The translations under genes were made by a program, and so were the position numbers. Below, piece after piece: positions 7,575 to 16,570 of a DNA stretch of 64,000 nucleotides. Under the pieces are notes generated by a model. The model made no database searches. It was not told where the DNA came from and saw only the letters and a list, made by a program, of their open reading frames with translations. Source of the DNA: an uncultured Caulobacteraceae bacterium (lineage in GTDB: Bacteria; Pseudomonadota; Alphaproteobacteria; Caulobacterales; Caulobacteraceae); NCBI GenBank assembly GCA_903872075.1, contig CAIQJF010000004.1, positions 1 through 64,000 on the forward strand, read 5' to 3'. Positions within the stretch are counted from its first letter, which is position 1. The number at the start of each line of letters is the position of its first letter.

Positions 7575-7910
7575 ATGACACTGTCCCTGACGATTGGGCG
7601 CGCCCTGGCGCTTGCCCTCGTGGCCGCAACGCTCGCCGGCCCACTCGCGGCCGCCGCGCAAACCTATGGGCCGGATCGCCCGCACGCCCGCCATCATCAT
7701 CATCACCGCACCGCCCGCCGTGCGGTTCGCCGCGACTACCGTGACTGCGACCGGCATGGCCAGGCCAATACCGGCACATTGCTGGGGGCGGTCGGCGGCG
7801 GCGTGCTGGGTTCGTCCATGAGTGGCGGCCGCGTGGGCGGAACCCTGCTCGGCGCCGGCGCCGGCGCGGTGGTCGGCCATGAGGTCGCCAAGCGCAACGC
7901 GCACTGCTGA
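7575..7910 (+). CDS. Secreted glycine-zipper protein with His-rich linker
   Basis: A 111-residue protein with an N-terminal signal peptide ending near AAAAQT, a His/Arg-rich linker (ARHHHHHRTARRAVRR) and a C-terminal glycine-zipper membrane segment (LLGAVGGGVLGSSMSGG, then GTLLGAGAGAVVGHEVAKR), as in Rick_17kDa/2TM outer-envelope proteins. There is no lipobox cysteine. The start at 7575 gives a clean signal peptide, while an in-frame upstream extension overlaps the GNAT gene. The gene is convergent with mprF, 8 bp apart. The role is unknown. Confidence 0.8.
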   Translation: MTLSLTIGRALALALVAATLAGPLAAAAQTYGPDRPHARHHHHHRTARRAVRRDYRDCDRHGQANTGTLLGAVGGGVLGSSMSGGRVGGTLLGAGAGAVVGHEVAKRNAHC

Positions 7911-7917
7911 AGCCCGG

Positions 7918-9597
7918 TCAGGCCGCATCGGCGCCCGCCGCGACGGCCTTTTCCTTGGGCTTCTTGCCGCGCAGGCCGATGCCGCTCATGCCGCCTGAAC
8001 TCAGCAGGCCCACGTCGGCCACCAGCATGGGGATGGTCCACTTGTTCGGCGCGGCGATGTAGCGGGGCTGCCAGACCGGATCGTACTTGTCCTTGTAGCG
8101 ATGGACGCCCCGGAAATTGTAGATTTCCTCGCCCCGCTCGAACATCAGCCGGCCGACGCGCGACATGATCGGCGCGAGCGGGCGATCTTCAAGACCGGCC
8201 AGCGGCGCCATGCCGAATTCGAAGGCGACGTAGCCCTGCTCCTGACCCCAGCGCAGGAGTTCGACGAACAGGAAATCCATCACATCCTTGGGCGCGTCGT
8301 CGGCGTAGCGCATCAGGTCAATGGAGAACGAGGTCTTGGCCGCGGTGGTCCACAGGGTCGCGAAGGCCAGCACGCGGTTTCCGACCCGCACCACCGCGAA
8401 GGGGAACTGCCAGATATAGGGCTCCTCGAAACCGCCCATGGAGAAGCTCTTCTCCCCGCCGGCGTGGTTGGCCATCCATTGGTCGGAGACCTGGCGCAGT
8501 TCCGCCGCTAGACAATTTGCTCCGCCGACGGGAATGACCTCGAACACCGCCCCTTCCTCGCCCGTCTTGCGCCAGCTCCGCCGCAGATTGCCCCGCCGGC
8601 GGCCCTCGAGAGAGAAACTGTCCAGCGGCACCGCGGCCGACTCGCCGATCTTCTGGATCGAGAACCCCAGTTCGACCAGGTCGGGCAGATCGTCCGGGCC
8701 GACGCCATAGATGCCGGCCCGCGCGGCGTTGACGTCGGCCATCTCGCGGAACCGCCAGAGCAGGTCGAGCCGCTCATCACGGCGTCCCACCGGCGCGCCC
8801 AGGGCGATCCAGGAGCGGCCACGCACGCCGAACATCAGGAAGCTTTCACCCGACGGCGAGAACAGGAACCGCTTGTCGCCCCGCAGCGCCAGATTGGCCC
8901 ACGGCTCGGCGCAATCGGCGCCGGCCAGGATGGAGAGCACACGCGGGTATTCCGGATCCGTCTCCCCCATCACGGGCGGCTTGGCCGGGGTGACCAGCAG
9001 ACGCCAGACGCCGATGCCCAGCAGCAGGACCGCCGCCCCGGCCGACGAGCGCAGGGCGCGTTCGGCGTCCTGATCGGCCATGATCTTGAGCACCGACAGA
9101 TTGGCCGAATCCAGATGCTGGAACGACCACCAGCCCACCAGCCCCGCGCCGCCCACGGCGGCCAGGGCCGACAGCAGCCAGCCGGGCGCGATCTCCAGGC
9201 GCGAGAGCCGCGCCTTGCGGTGGAAGGCCTCGTGGCAGGGCGCCAGCAGGCCCAGCAGGACCACGAGCGCGAGCGATTCCTCCCAGTTGAAGCCTTTGAA
9301 CAGGGCCAGGATGGCCGAGAGAACCAGCACGACGGCCGTGGCGCCCCAGGCGCCGTCCAGGCGGCGCGACAGGCCGAAGGCGAGGAGGATCAGCACCAGA
9401 CCGAGGATGCTGGACACGAAATGGCTGACCTCGATCAGGATGATCGGGGCGTGTTCGGCCAACCACATGAAGCGGCCGGGATCGGAGGGCGTGGCGCCGG
9501 AGGTCAGGAGCATCACGCCGGCGGCGGCGGTCAGCAGGGCCAGGAGGCCGGGCGCTCCGGCCATCATCGCCGGACGCAAATCGCGTAGCCAGCCCAT
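7918..9597 (-). CDS. MprF-like aminoacyl-phosphatidylglycerol synthase with short membrane domain
   Basis: A 559-residue protein with about six hydrophobic helices in the first ~240 residues, followed by a cytoplasmic DUF2156 catalytic domain. The terminal signature is visible in EFGMAPLAGLEDRPLAP and NFRGVHRYKDKYDP. Members transfer Lys or Ala from aminoacyl-tRNA to phosphatidylglycerol, which reduces surface negative charge. Full-length MprF has about 14 helices including a flippase part, so this form lacks much of the flippase region. The start at 9597 (MGWLRDLRPAMM) was chosen because upstream codons are non-family Arg-rich sequence. The gene is divergent from the downstream acyl-CoA dehydrogenase. 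Confidence 0.85.
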   Translation of the reverse strand: MGWLRDLRPAMMAGAPGLLALLTAAAGVMLLTSGATPSDPGRFMWLAEHAPIILIEVSHFVSSILGLVLILLAFGLSRRLDGAWGATAVVLVLSAILALFKGFNWEESLALVVLLGLLAPCHEAFHRKARLSRLEIAPGWLLSALAAVGGAGLVGWWSFQHLDSANLSVLKIMADQDAERALRSSAGAAVLLLGIGVWRLLVTPAKPPVMGETDPEYPRVLSILAGADCAEPWANLALRGDKRFLFSPSGESFLMFGVRGRSWIALGAPVGRRDERLDLLWRFREMADVNAARAGIYGVGPDDLPDLVELGFSIQKIGESAAVPLDSFSLEGRRRGNLRRSWRKTGEEGAVFEVIPVGGANCLAAELRQVSDQWMANHAGGEKSFSMGGFEEPYIWQFPFAVVRVGNRVLAFATLWTTAAKTSFSIDLMRYADDAPKDVMDFLFVELLRWGQEQGYVAFEFGMAPLAGLEDRPLAPIMSRVGRLMFERGEEIYNFRGVHRYKDKYDPVWQPRYIAAPNKWTIPMLVADVGLLSSGGMSGIGLRGKKPKEKAVAAGADAA

Positions 9598-9772
9598 TCG
9601 TCTCCCGTCTCGGCGGCGGCCGGGCGATGTCCGGCGCGTAGCATTATAGACATATTCGGGCGCATGGCATCCGGCGAGGCGATTCATGGTCGCGCGCTCC
9701 CGGCCGGCTCGCCCTTGCGGCCCCCGGCGGCGGCGGTAAAAGGGGCGGCTTTCGAAGCCACAGGAGGATGCC

Positions 9773-10999
9773 ATGGCCGATTTCGGCGCGACCGAGCTCG
9801 ACGCGTTCCGCACCGAGGTCCGGACCTGGCTGGCGGACAACTATCCGGCCGAACTGCGGGAATCGAAAACCGCCGCCGATCCGGAGGCCCAGTGGGGCGG
9901 CCGCGCCTTCGCCGGCAGCAACGATCCGCAGATCGTGTGGATGCGGCGTATGGCCGCGCGCGGCTGGACCACCCCGACCTGGCCGGCCGAATTCGGCGGC
10001 GGCGGCCTCTCGGCCGATCAGGCGCGCGTTCTCGAATCGGAACTGTCGGCCGGCAAATACCGCTCGCCCCTGGCCTCCTTCGGCGTCTGGATGCTCGGCC
10101 CCGTGCTGCTGGAGTACGCCAACGAGGCCCAGAAGAAGGAACACCTGCCCCGGATCACCAACGGCGAGATCCGCTGGTGCCAGGGCTATTCCGAGCCGGG
10201 CGCCGGGTCAGACCTCGCCGGTCTCGCCACCCGCTGCGAGGACAAGGGCGATCACTGGCTGATCAACGGTCAGAAGGTCTGGACCTCCTACGCCAACAGG
10301 GCCGACTGGTGCTTCTGCCTGGTGCGCACCGACACCACCAAGAAGCACGAGGGCGTGAGCTTCGTGCTGATCGACATGACCACGCCCGGCGTTGAAACGC
10401 GGCCGATCAAGCTGATCTCCGGCGAGTCGCCGTTCTGCGAGACCTTCTTCACCGACGTGAAGATCCCCAAGGAAAACCTCGTCGGCCGGGTGAACGGCGG
10501 CTGGGAAATCGCCAAGCGCCTGCTTCAGTATGAGCGCCAGAACATCTCCGGCGGCTTCGCCTCGGGCGAAGGCGGCGCCGGCGGCGCGGCCGGCGACCTG
10601 GCCGAGATCGCCAAGGGCTACATCGGCGTCGACGAGACCGGCGCCCTGGCCGACGCAGACCTGCGCAGCCGCCTGACCCAGAACCGGATCGACTTGAAGG
10701 CCTTCTTCCTCACCCTCTCGCGCGTCTCCGCCGAGTCGCGGGCCAGCAACGGCCCGAGCGCCGCCACCTCGATCATCAAATACGCCGCCGCCACCCTGGC
10801 CCAGCAGCGTTCGGAACTTATGGTCGAAGCCATGGGCCACCAGGGCCTGGGCTGGGAAGGCGACGACTTCTCCACCTTCGAAAAGACCGTCACCCGCGGC
10901 TGGCTGCGCTCAAAGGCCAATTCCATCGAGGGCGGCACCTCGGAGGTGAACCTGAACGTTGTGTCGAAGCGGGTGCTGGGGCTGCCTGATCCGAAGTAG
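9773..10999 (+). CDS. Acyl-CoA dehydrogenase (paralogue 1)
   Basis: FAD enzyme oxidising an acyl-CoA to the enoyl-CoA. The 408 residues have the three-domain ACAD layout: N-terminal helices, the FAD/beta domain with WCQGYSEPGAGSDLAG near residue 135, then a C-terminal helical domain. The helix-G segment LLQYERQNISGG holds the likely catalytic Glu; at the medium-chain position the motif reads IEGGTSEVN, without that Glu. An AGGAGG site at 9762-9767 fixes the start at 9773. It is closely related to the pair at 15347-17788, with an accessory patch (11.0-15.1 kb) between. The substrate is unknown. Confidence 0.92.
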   Translation: MADFGATELDAFRTEVRTWLADNYPAELRESKTAADPEAQWGGRAFAGSNDPQIVWMRRMAARGWTTPTWPAEFGGGGLSADQARVLESELSAGKYRSPLASFGVWMLGPVLLEYANEAQKKEHLPRITNGEIRWCQGYSEPGAGSDLAGLATRCEDKGDHWLINGQKVWTSYANRADWCFCLVRTDTTKKHEGVSFVLIDMTTPGVETRPIKLISGESPFCETFFTDVKIPKENLVGRVNGGWEIAKRLLQYERQNISGGFASGEGGAGGAAGDLAEIAKGYIGVDETGALADADLRSRLTQNRIDLKAFFLTLSRVSAESRASNGPSAATSIIKYAAATLAQQRSELMVEAMGHQGLGWEGDDFSTFEKTVTRGWLRSKANSIEGGTSEVNLNVVSKRVLGLPDPK

Positions 11000-11038
11000 G
11001 GGCGGGATCAGCGATGCTCCGGTAGCAGGCGTCGGACG

Positions 11039-11401
11039 TCACTGATCGGGACGCCCTGCCCCGCGGAGCGGCGCCAGGCTCACCAAGAGATTGGGCAGTG
11101 CAGCCTGGACCGTCTCCCAGACCACGTCGAGATCGATCTCGTAGTAGCCATGCGCAATGCGATTGCGCATTCCCCGCATCTCTCGCCAGGGCGACTCCGG
11201 ATGCTCATCCAGGAAGCTGGCGTGGTCTCTCAGTAGACCCGCCGCGATTTCGCCGATCAGCATGAGATTGAGGATGACCGCCTGTTGGGTGCGCTTGTCG
11301 CCTAGGAACTCTGACTTGCTCATTCCCTCGACGTAGGCACAGGCCAGCGCCGCCGCGTCGTACATGCGGTCGATGTGATCGATAAGGCGGTCAGAGCTCA
11401 C
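11039..11401 (-). CDS. hepT: HepT-type toxin (HEPN ribonuclease)
   Basis: A 120-residue all-helical HEPN protein of the HepT (DUF86) family. The RX4HXY active motif is visible as RNRIAHGYYE. HepT toxins are RNases neutralised by the partner MntA nucleotidyltransferase, which adds AMP units to the Tyr of that motif. The mntA gene lies immediately upstream, overlapping by 4 nt (stop/start), the standard order. Both reading frames are intact, so this may be an active module. The family is confident; activity is inferred. Confidence 0.9.
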   Translation of the reverse strand: MSSDRLIDHIDRMYDAAALACAYVEGMSKSEFLGDKRTQQAVILNLMLIGEIAAGLLRDHASFLDEHPESPWREMRGMRNRIAHGYYEIDLDVVWETVQAALPNLLVSLAPLRGAGRPDQ

Positions 11402-11688
11402 AAAGGCACGGCCCCCGCGAGCACCTCCGCGCGGAACTTCTCGGGCAGGTCGCCTGGCGTCTTGACGTCAATGCGAACCCCCAGGCGCTCTTCGAGGTCC
11501 GCCTGAAGCCCGCCGAGGTCGAACAGCGTCGCTCCCGGCAGGGCGTCCACGAGAAGGTCGAGGTCGCTCTCCTCCCGGTCTTCACCACGCGCGACGGAGC
11601 CAAAAACGCGCCCGTTGCAGGCGCGGTGAGCCGCGATCGACTGGCGGATGAAGGTCCGCTCGCGGTTCAACGCGTCAGAGGGTTTCAT
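11398..11688 (-). CDS. mntA: MntA-type nucleotidyltransferase antitoxin
   Basis: A 96-residue minimal nucleotidyltransferase. The signature GSX10DXD is present as GSVARGEDREESDLD, followed by a typical LFDLGGLQADLEERLG helix and a VDVKT-like strand (IDVKTPGDLP). The start at 11688 (MKPSDALNRERTFI) was preferred to an upstream ATG at 11739, whose extra residues do not look like the family. It precedes hepT with a 4-nt overlap, and the pair forms a HepT/MntA toxin-antitoxin module inserted between acyl-CoA dehydrogenase genes. Confidence 0.88.
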   Translation of the reverse strand: MKPSDALNRERTFIRQSIAAHRACNGRVFGSVARGEDREESDLDLLVDALPGATLFDLGGLQADLEERLGVRIDVKTPGDLPEKFRAEVLAGAVPL

Positions 11689-11835
11689 TGAGGGGACGTC
11701 CGAAACTTCTACGTTAGAATTCCGAAACCCAGCATACACGCCGATGAGCCAGAAGCCGAGCCGCCTACGATCCGCAGCCGAGGATCAGGCTTCACTTTCG
11801 GCCACTGACCAACTCCGGCGAACAAGGCGATCGAT

Positions 11836-13017
11836 CTAGGACGCCGGCCCCAGTTGCAACGCCCGCACCGCGGCCCGGATCAGGGCGACGGTCTCAAGCG
11901 AGGCGTCGCTGTCACTCGACTGACGCCAGGCGCTCTGGATCGCGATGACGATCTGCTCCCGCGTATTGATGTAGATGACCTGACCATAGGCGCCGTTGGC
12001 CGAAAAGAGCCCGTCGTGGACACCCGGTACGGGCGGCGTCACCCACCAGTGGTAGCCGTATCCACCCGGATCGCCCGGCCTTAGCCGGCCGAAGGCCGTG
12101 CCCGCGCAGTCGGGCCGCCCGGCGAGATCGCGCCATCCGGGCGGCAGGACCCTTTGCCCACTGAACGCTTCGCCGTCCTCCAGCGCAAACAGGCCGAAAC
12201 GTCCGAGATCGCGCAGCCGCGCGCTGACGCCGAGGCCGCCCATCTCAAGACCGCCCTCGGACTCAAGTTGCCAATGCGCGTCGGCCTCCATGCCGGCGGG
12301 GCCCCAGATCTTCTCGCCAAAATAGTTGGCCAGCGGCCTTCCGACAGCGGCCGCGACAACGGCGGCGAGCACGAAGCTTTCGCCGGTCGAATAGTTGAAG
12401 ACCTCGCCCTGGGGGTGGGCCCGCGGCAGCTTACACATCAGCTCCAGGACAGCGCCGGGACGCCGGCTCACCATGGCCCGGCCCAGGCGAACCACCTCGG
12501 AGCGCCCCTCAAAGTTTTCGTCCTCGCGCCAGGCCACGCCCGAGCACATGCGCAGGACATTGCATATGGTGACACCCTCCTAGGCCGAGCCGCGCAGCCG
12601 CGGCACATAGGCCTCGCAAGGATCGTCCAGGCTGCCGATGGCGCCCTCATGCAGCGCGCAGCCCGCCAGGGTCGCGGTCATCGATTTGGCGGTCGAGAAG
12701 CCGGTCCAAAGGCTCTCCGGGCCATTGCCCAGGCCGTAGCGTTCCAGCGCGGTCTCGCCGTTTTTGAGGATCAGCAGTCCCGCCGTGCGCCGGCGCGCCA
12801 TGAAGTCGTCGACCTTGAAGCGCGCGCCGCCCAGGTCATAGGTCAGGTCCGCGAGCGAAACCTTGTGCGGCGGCAGCGGCCGTACCACCTCGCCACGCCG
12901 GATCGCGCGCACGGCCCAGACCTGGTCCTGATTGCGCAAGGTCGCCGCCTGGTTCTCCGGCGTCGTTTCAGTGACATAGGGCGCGATCTCCTCGCCCGTC
13001 GACGTAAGCCAAACCAT
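11836..13017 (-). pseudogene. Serine hydrolase (beta-lactamase/6-aminohexanoate-dimer hydrolase type), interrupted by one stop codon
   Basis: One continuous reading frame encodes a class C beta-lactamase-fold hydrolase of about 390 residues. The nucleophile motif is FSTAKSMTA (SxxK), followed by VFNYSTGES and YGYHWWV. A single in-frame TAG at 12580-12582 cuts it after YVPRLRGSA; the frame resumes at once with EGVTICNVLRMCSG, where relatives would have a residue such as Tyr. The start at 13017 (MVWLTSTGEE) has a GGAGAGG site 8 nt upstream. No frameshift is needed, so this is a recent nonsense mutation, a sequencing error, or a suppressed stop. The final ~237 codons could be reinitiated at 12549. 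Confidence 0.85.
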
Positions 13018-13281
13018 GCGACCCTCTCCAGTTGAGAGGGCCCCTATCCCACGGTCCGTCGGCTGCGGCAAAACAACTTAAGTTGGCTTGAAGCGACCTT
13101 GGCGCGCTGGCATGGTTACGGTCGTCGCTGTCCCGAAAGCACCCCAAAAGCGCTCGCACTGGGCTCACCTCGGTCGCGCACAATCGCGACGTGGCGACCG
13201 CGGACCTGACATTCACGGCACATTGTCCTTCAGGGAGAAAGGCCGCCCGTCGGCCGAGTCAGACCGGTCGTGAGCAGCCAA

Positions 13282-13770
13282 TCACCTAATCACCCCGGCC
13301 CGGCCGGATGAGATATCTTCCACGACATAAAAGCCTTCGATCGTGCCGCTGATCGGGCCGTGGACGGATGGCAGATCGGATTGGTAGCGGATGGGAAACG
13401 TGCTCGCGGCGTCGCTTTGAAGACGCGCGTAGTCCTCCGCCAACTGTTCCGAGGTCGGCGCCGAGATGCCGAGCCAGAACGACACCTGCCCACCTCCCGT
13501 AACCACCACCGGTTGAACGATTCCGAGAGATGCATCACCCAGGCTGGGCGGTGTCAGATAGCCGTTCCGCGTTGAACCGTCATTCAACCTGAAGGTGGCC
13601 CTCACGACGAACATGCCGTCTGACGGGTCCACGACCCCGTCGACCGCGAAGGGGCGCACCGTCGCCTCGTCCTGCGCCTCGTCCCCCTCTTCGTCGAGCG
13701 CGAATTCCCAGACGGCGTTCGCCGTCAAATCGTGCGGCGTGAGGTCGTAGACTTGTTTTCGGACTAACAT
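13282..13770 (-). CDS. Hypothetical acidic protein
   Basis: A 162-residue soluble protein of unknown function, starting MLVRKQVYDLTPHDLTANA at 13770 with a GAGAGGG site upstream. It has an acidic stretch (FALDEEGDEAQDEATV) followed by beta-rich sequence and a C-terminal VSFWLGISAPTSEQLAEDY segment. Compact acidic single-gene proteins of this kind in accessory patches are often immunity proteins, but no toxin partner is adjacent, so this stays a guess. It lies in the patch containing hepT/mntA and the broken hydrolase. Confidence 0.6.
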   Translation of the reverse strand: MLVRKQVYDLTPHDLTANAVWEFALDEEGDEAQDEATVRPFAVDGVVDPSDGMFVVRATFRLNDGSTRNGYLTPPSLGDASLGIVQPVVVTGGGQVSFWLGISAPTSEQLAEDYARLQSDAASTFPIRYQSDLPSVHGPISGTIEGFYVVEDISSGRAGVIR

Positions 13771-13993
13771 GGTTTTGGCCCTCTCACAGGTGGCTTGGAC
13801 TGATCGTTTGGGCGTGGGCGGAACCTGACACGGCTGCGCCGAGTCCACGCGTGGGCACATGCCGATGACTGCGCTGCTCTCCAAATGGCGGGTCGTGTCC
13901 CCGGTGGTGGTGTCGCGGCCATGTTGACGGAAGCGGACCCTCGGGGGGGCTCTTGAGGGGGATAGCTGCCCAACGATCTACGACGCGCAGGCA

Positions 13994-14626
13994 CTAACCC
14001 GTGTCGAAGGTGCAACTGTAGTAAGTCGCCGTGATGGGCAAGCACGGCCCTAAAGACTCCTCACCGACAGGAGGGCCTGAGGCTCCCAGACCTGTTGGGT
14101 CATAGAGGATTCCTTGCGATATTGAGTTCCAGCCGGTGAGTTCGAAAATGATCCTGTTAGGCGCACCGCGCTCGGCATAGACCGACGTGCCATCGCTCAA
14201 GCGCTCGTCCAGGATGGGGCCGCCATTCGCCCTCGAAGCTTCCGCCACCTGACGGACGACATGCTCGTATCTACTGTAGTTCCGGACCAGAACGCCGCAG
14301 GTCATCACATACTGCACGCCCCAAATTATGGGGAAGAACAAAGCGAAACCCAATATTACGACGCCCGGCGGGATCAGTGCGGTAACTACAGCTCGCAGCG
14401 GCGTCTGACGTTGTCGCCAGGAGCTGACAAAACCGGCGATCAATAACAGCCCGGCAACTACCAGAAATGGAGCTGCGAACACGATCACAAGGAACGACCA
14501 GCCCACGCCCAAGAACCATGCGCCAGGCGCACTGAGCACGGCCAGGCCGCATAGCGCCGCCAGCCACAATGCCAGCGCGACATTCAGCCGGTCCCAATTT
14601 AGGAAGCGCGTCGAGGCGTTTGCCAT
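13994..14626 (-). CDS. Hypothetical membrane protein
   Basis: A 210-residue protein with three or four hydrophobic segments in the first ~120 residues (ALALWLAALCGLAVLSA, FLVIVFAAPFLVVAGLLL and AVVTALIPPGVVILGFALF) and a ~90-residue soluble C-terminal part that is probably extracytoplasmic, with two late cysteines (GPCLP, YYSCTF). I recognise no family. The sequence is less GC-skewed than its neighbours and sits in the accessory patch, which suggests acquisition. Confidence 0.65.
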   Translation of the reverse strand: MANASTRFLNWDRLNVALALWLAALCGLAVLSAPGAWFLGVGWSFLVIVFAAPFLVVAGLLLIAGFVSSWRQRQTPLRAVVTALIPPGVVILGFALFFPIIWGVQYVMTCGVLVRNYSRYEHVVRQVAEASRANGGPILDERLSDGTSVYAERGAPNRIIFELTGWNSISQGILYDPTGLGASGPPVGEESLGPCLPITATYYSCTFDTG

Positions 14627-14683
14627 TTTCAGAGCATGATCGAAGTTCGTTGCAGCACCCTCGACACAAGACGGGCGACCACA

Positions 14684-14836
14684 TCACCGGTCAACGGCGA
14701 TTGTCGGCAGAGTCTGTTCGGGGTCGACGTTACTCCTTGTCTTTCGTCCAGACAGCGGTCGTCCGATGCTCTGAATAGGGACAAGCGCGATACGCTCAGC
14801 GATCGCCAGGAGCCGAAGTCGCTCCTCTTCAGGCAT
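14684..14836 (-). pseudogene. Possible stub of a HepT-like partner
   Basis: A 50-codon frame begins with ATG at 14836, overlapping the MNT antitoxin stop (14829-14831), exactly where a hepT gene normally starts. Its first ~18 residues (MPEEERLRLLAIAERIAL) resemble the N-terminal helix of a HEPN toxin, then the sequence becomes unrelated and ends at 14684. No RX4HXY motif is present. If it is a hepT remnant, the toxin has been lost. The resemblance is short, so this is tentative. Confidence 0.35.
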
Positions 14837-15113
14837 CCAGCGCGTCGCGAAGAGCCGTATATCTGATGTCCGGCGCCAGAGCGGCTTCGGTCACGAGGTC
14901 CACCTTCAGGCCCAGGCGGGCCGCGACCTCGTCCTGCAGTGAGAACAGGCGAAGGCCCATAGGTTGGGCGAGGTCCACGATCAGGTCGACATCGCTATCG
15001 CTCCCGGCTTCATCGCGCGCGTGCGAGCCGAACAGGCGCAGGCGCGTCACCCCCTGGCTGGCTAGCCACGGCTTCAGCTTCCCAAGTCGAAGGAGAAGTT
15101 CCTCTCGGCGCAT
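14829..15113 (-). CDS. MNT-type nucleotidyltransferase, orphan antitoxin
   Basis: A 94-residue minimal nucleotidyltransferase with the GSX10DXD motif (GSHARDEAGSDSDVD), then LIVDLAQPMGLRLFSLQDEV and VDLVTEAAL. The start at 15113 (MRREELLLRL) was preferred over 15161, which adds non-family residues. It belongs to the MntA-like antitoxins, but no full hepT follows; only a short frame overlaps its end. It is not closely similar to the mntA gene at 11398-11688, so it is not a recent duplicate. Confidence 0.8.
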   Translation of the reverse strand: MRREELLLRLGKLKPWLASQGVTRLRLFGSHARDEAGSDSDVDLIVDLAQPMGLRLFSLQDEVAARLGLKVDLVTEAALAPDIRYTALRDALDA

Positions 15114-15346
15114 GCCGGCCAACCTACCACAACCCCGCGAAGGGTCATCGCGGCTTCGCACCGCGCCCAGGGCTCATCAACGGCGCGTGGTCGGGCCGCC
15201 TGGATTGGTCTCTCTCATCACCAATATTGCTCCGGGCGCCGCATTCCCATATCGATTTCGCCGCCGGGCGCGCCTAGGATTTCGCGGCGCCCCCAGAGAG
15301 CCTCGCGAAGAGGCCATGCGGGATTTTCGGGAGAGAGACGACCATC

Positions 15347-16540
15347 ATGGCGGACAAGAACGACGCCCTTGAAGCTTTCCGGGCCGAGGCGCGCGCCTGG
15401 CTGGAAGAGAACGTCCCGCAGTCCCTGCGCGGTAATCCCGACAAGGTGCTCGAGGCCTTCATGGCCGGCGAGAAGCCCACCGGCGACTTCGACCTCTGGC
15501 GCCGGCGCATGGGCGAAAAGGGCTGGGGCGCCCCGACCTGGCCCAAGGCCTACTGCGGCGGCGGGCTGAGCCCGGCGCAGGCCCGCGTTCTGGCCCAGGA
15601 GATGGCGGCCATGGGCGTGGCCAATCCGATCATCGGCATGGGCACCAGCATGTTCGGCCCCACCCTGCTGGAGTACGGCACGGAAGAGCAGAAGCAGCGG
15701 CATATCCCTTCGATCGTGCGCGGCGACCTGCGCTGGTGCCAGGGCTATTCCGAGCCCGGCGCGGGATCGGATCTGGCCGCCCTTCAGACCAAGCTCGAGG
15801 ACGCCGGCGATCACTGGGTGGTCAACGGCCAGAAGATCTGGACCTCCGGCGCCCAGTGGGCCGACTGGTGCTTCTGCCTGGTGCGCACCGACACCTCGCG
15901 CAAGCACGAGGGCATCAGCTTCGTGCTGATCAACATGCGCCAGCCGGGCGTGGAGACACGGCCGATCCGGCTGATCGCCGGCAATTCGCCGTTCTGCGAG
16001 ACCTTCTTCACCAACGCCCGCGTCGAGAAAACCGACATGGTCGGGCCCCTGAACGGCGGCTGGACCATCGGCAAGCGCCTGCTGCAGCACGAACGCTCCG
16101 GCCAGGGCGGCGGCGGCCGGGTGATGGGCGGCGGCGCCAGCTTGCCGGGCCTGCTGGAAACCTATTGGACCCAGCCCGACGGCGAAGAGGATATCCGCAC
16201 CCGCATGGTCGGCAATCTGGTGGACGCCAGGGCCCATGCCTTGACCCTTCAGCGCGCGGCCAGTGAGGCTAAGGGCAATCAGAACCCCAGCGCCGCCACC
16301 TCGATCATGAAGAATTCCGGCACGCGCATCGGCCAGGAGAAGGCCGAACTGACCCTGGAACTCATGGGCGCCCAGGGCCTGGGCTGGGAAGGCGAGGCTT
16401 TCACCGCCGACGAACGGGGCGCCGTGCGGGGCTGGCTGTCCGGCAAGGCCACCACGATCTACGGCGGATCGTTCGAAATCCAGAACAACATCATCTCAAA
16501 ACGGATTCTGGGCTTGCCCGATCCCACCAAATCCGCATGA
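15347..16540 (+). CDS. Acyl-CoA dehydrogenase (paralogue 2)
   Basis: A 397-residue ACAD with the FAD-domain block WCQGYSEPGAGSDLAA and the helix-G Glu in LLQHERSGQGGG. The C-terminal loop reads TIYGGSFEIQNN, so the Glu used by medium-chain enzymes (YEGT) is Gly here and helix-G Glu is the likely base. The start at 15347 (MADKNDALEAF) follows a purine-rich GGGAGAGAGA stretch. It is followed 30 bp later by paralogue 3, and the three genes to 18948 form an operon. The acyl substrate is unknown; pairs like this are often heteromeric. Confidence 0.92.
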   Translation: MADKNDALEAFRAEARAWLEENVPQSLRGNPDKVLEAFMAGEKPTGDFDLWRRRMGEKGWGAPTWPKAYCGGGLSPAQARVLAQEMAAMGVANPIIGMGTSMFGPTLLEYGTEEQKQRHIPSIVRGDLRWCQGYSEPGAGSDLAALQTKLEDAGDHWVVNGQKIWTSGAQWADWCFCLVRTDTSRKHEGISFVLINMRQPGVETRPIRLIAGNSPFCETFFTNARVEKTDMVGPLNGGWTIGKRLLQHERSGQGGGGRVMGGGASLPGLLETYWTQPDGEEDIRTRMVGNLVDARAHALTLQRAASEAKGNQNPSAATSIMKNSGTRIGQEKAELTLELMGAQGLGWEGEAFTADERGAVRGWLSGKATTIYGGSFEIQNNIISKRILGLPDPTKSA

Positions 16541-16570
16541 CGACATCATCGACAACGAGGACACGACTCC

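Noticed and set aside
10999-11040. GATCAG and CTGATC as a terminator after acyl-CoA dehydrogenase 1
   Set aside because: The arms are six bases with a long loop and no tract, too weak to call.
13088-13273. Small plus-strand frame upstream of the broken hydrolase
   Set aside because: No ribosome site, no family resemblance and an Arg/Ser/His-rich composition typical of chance frames.
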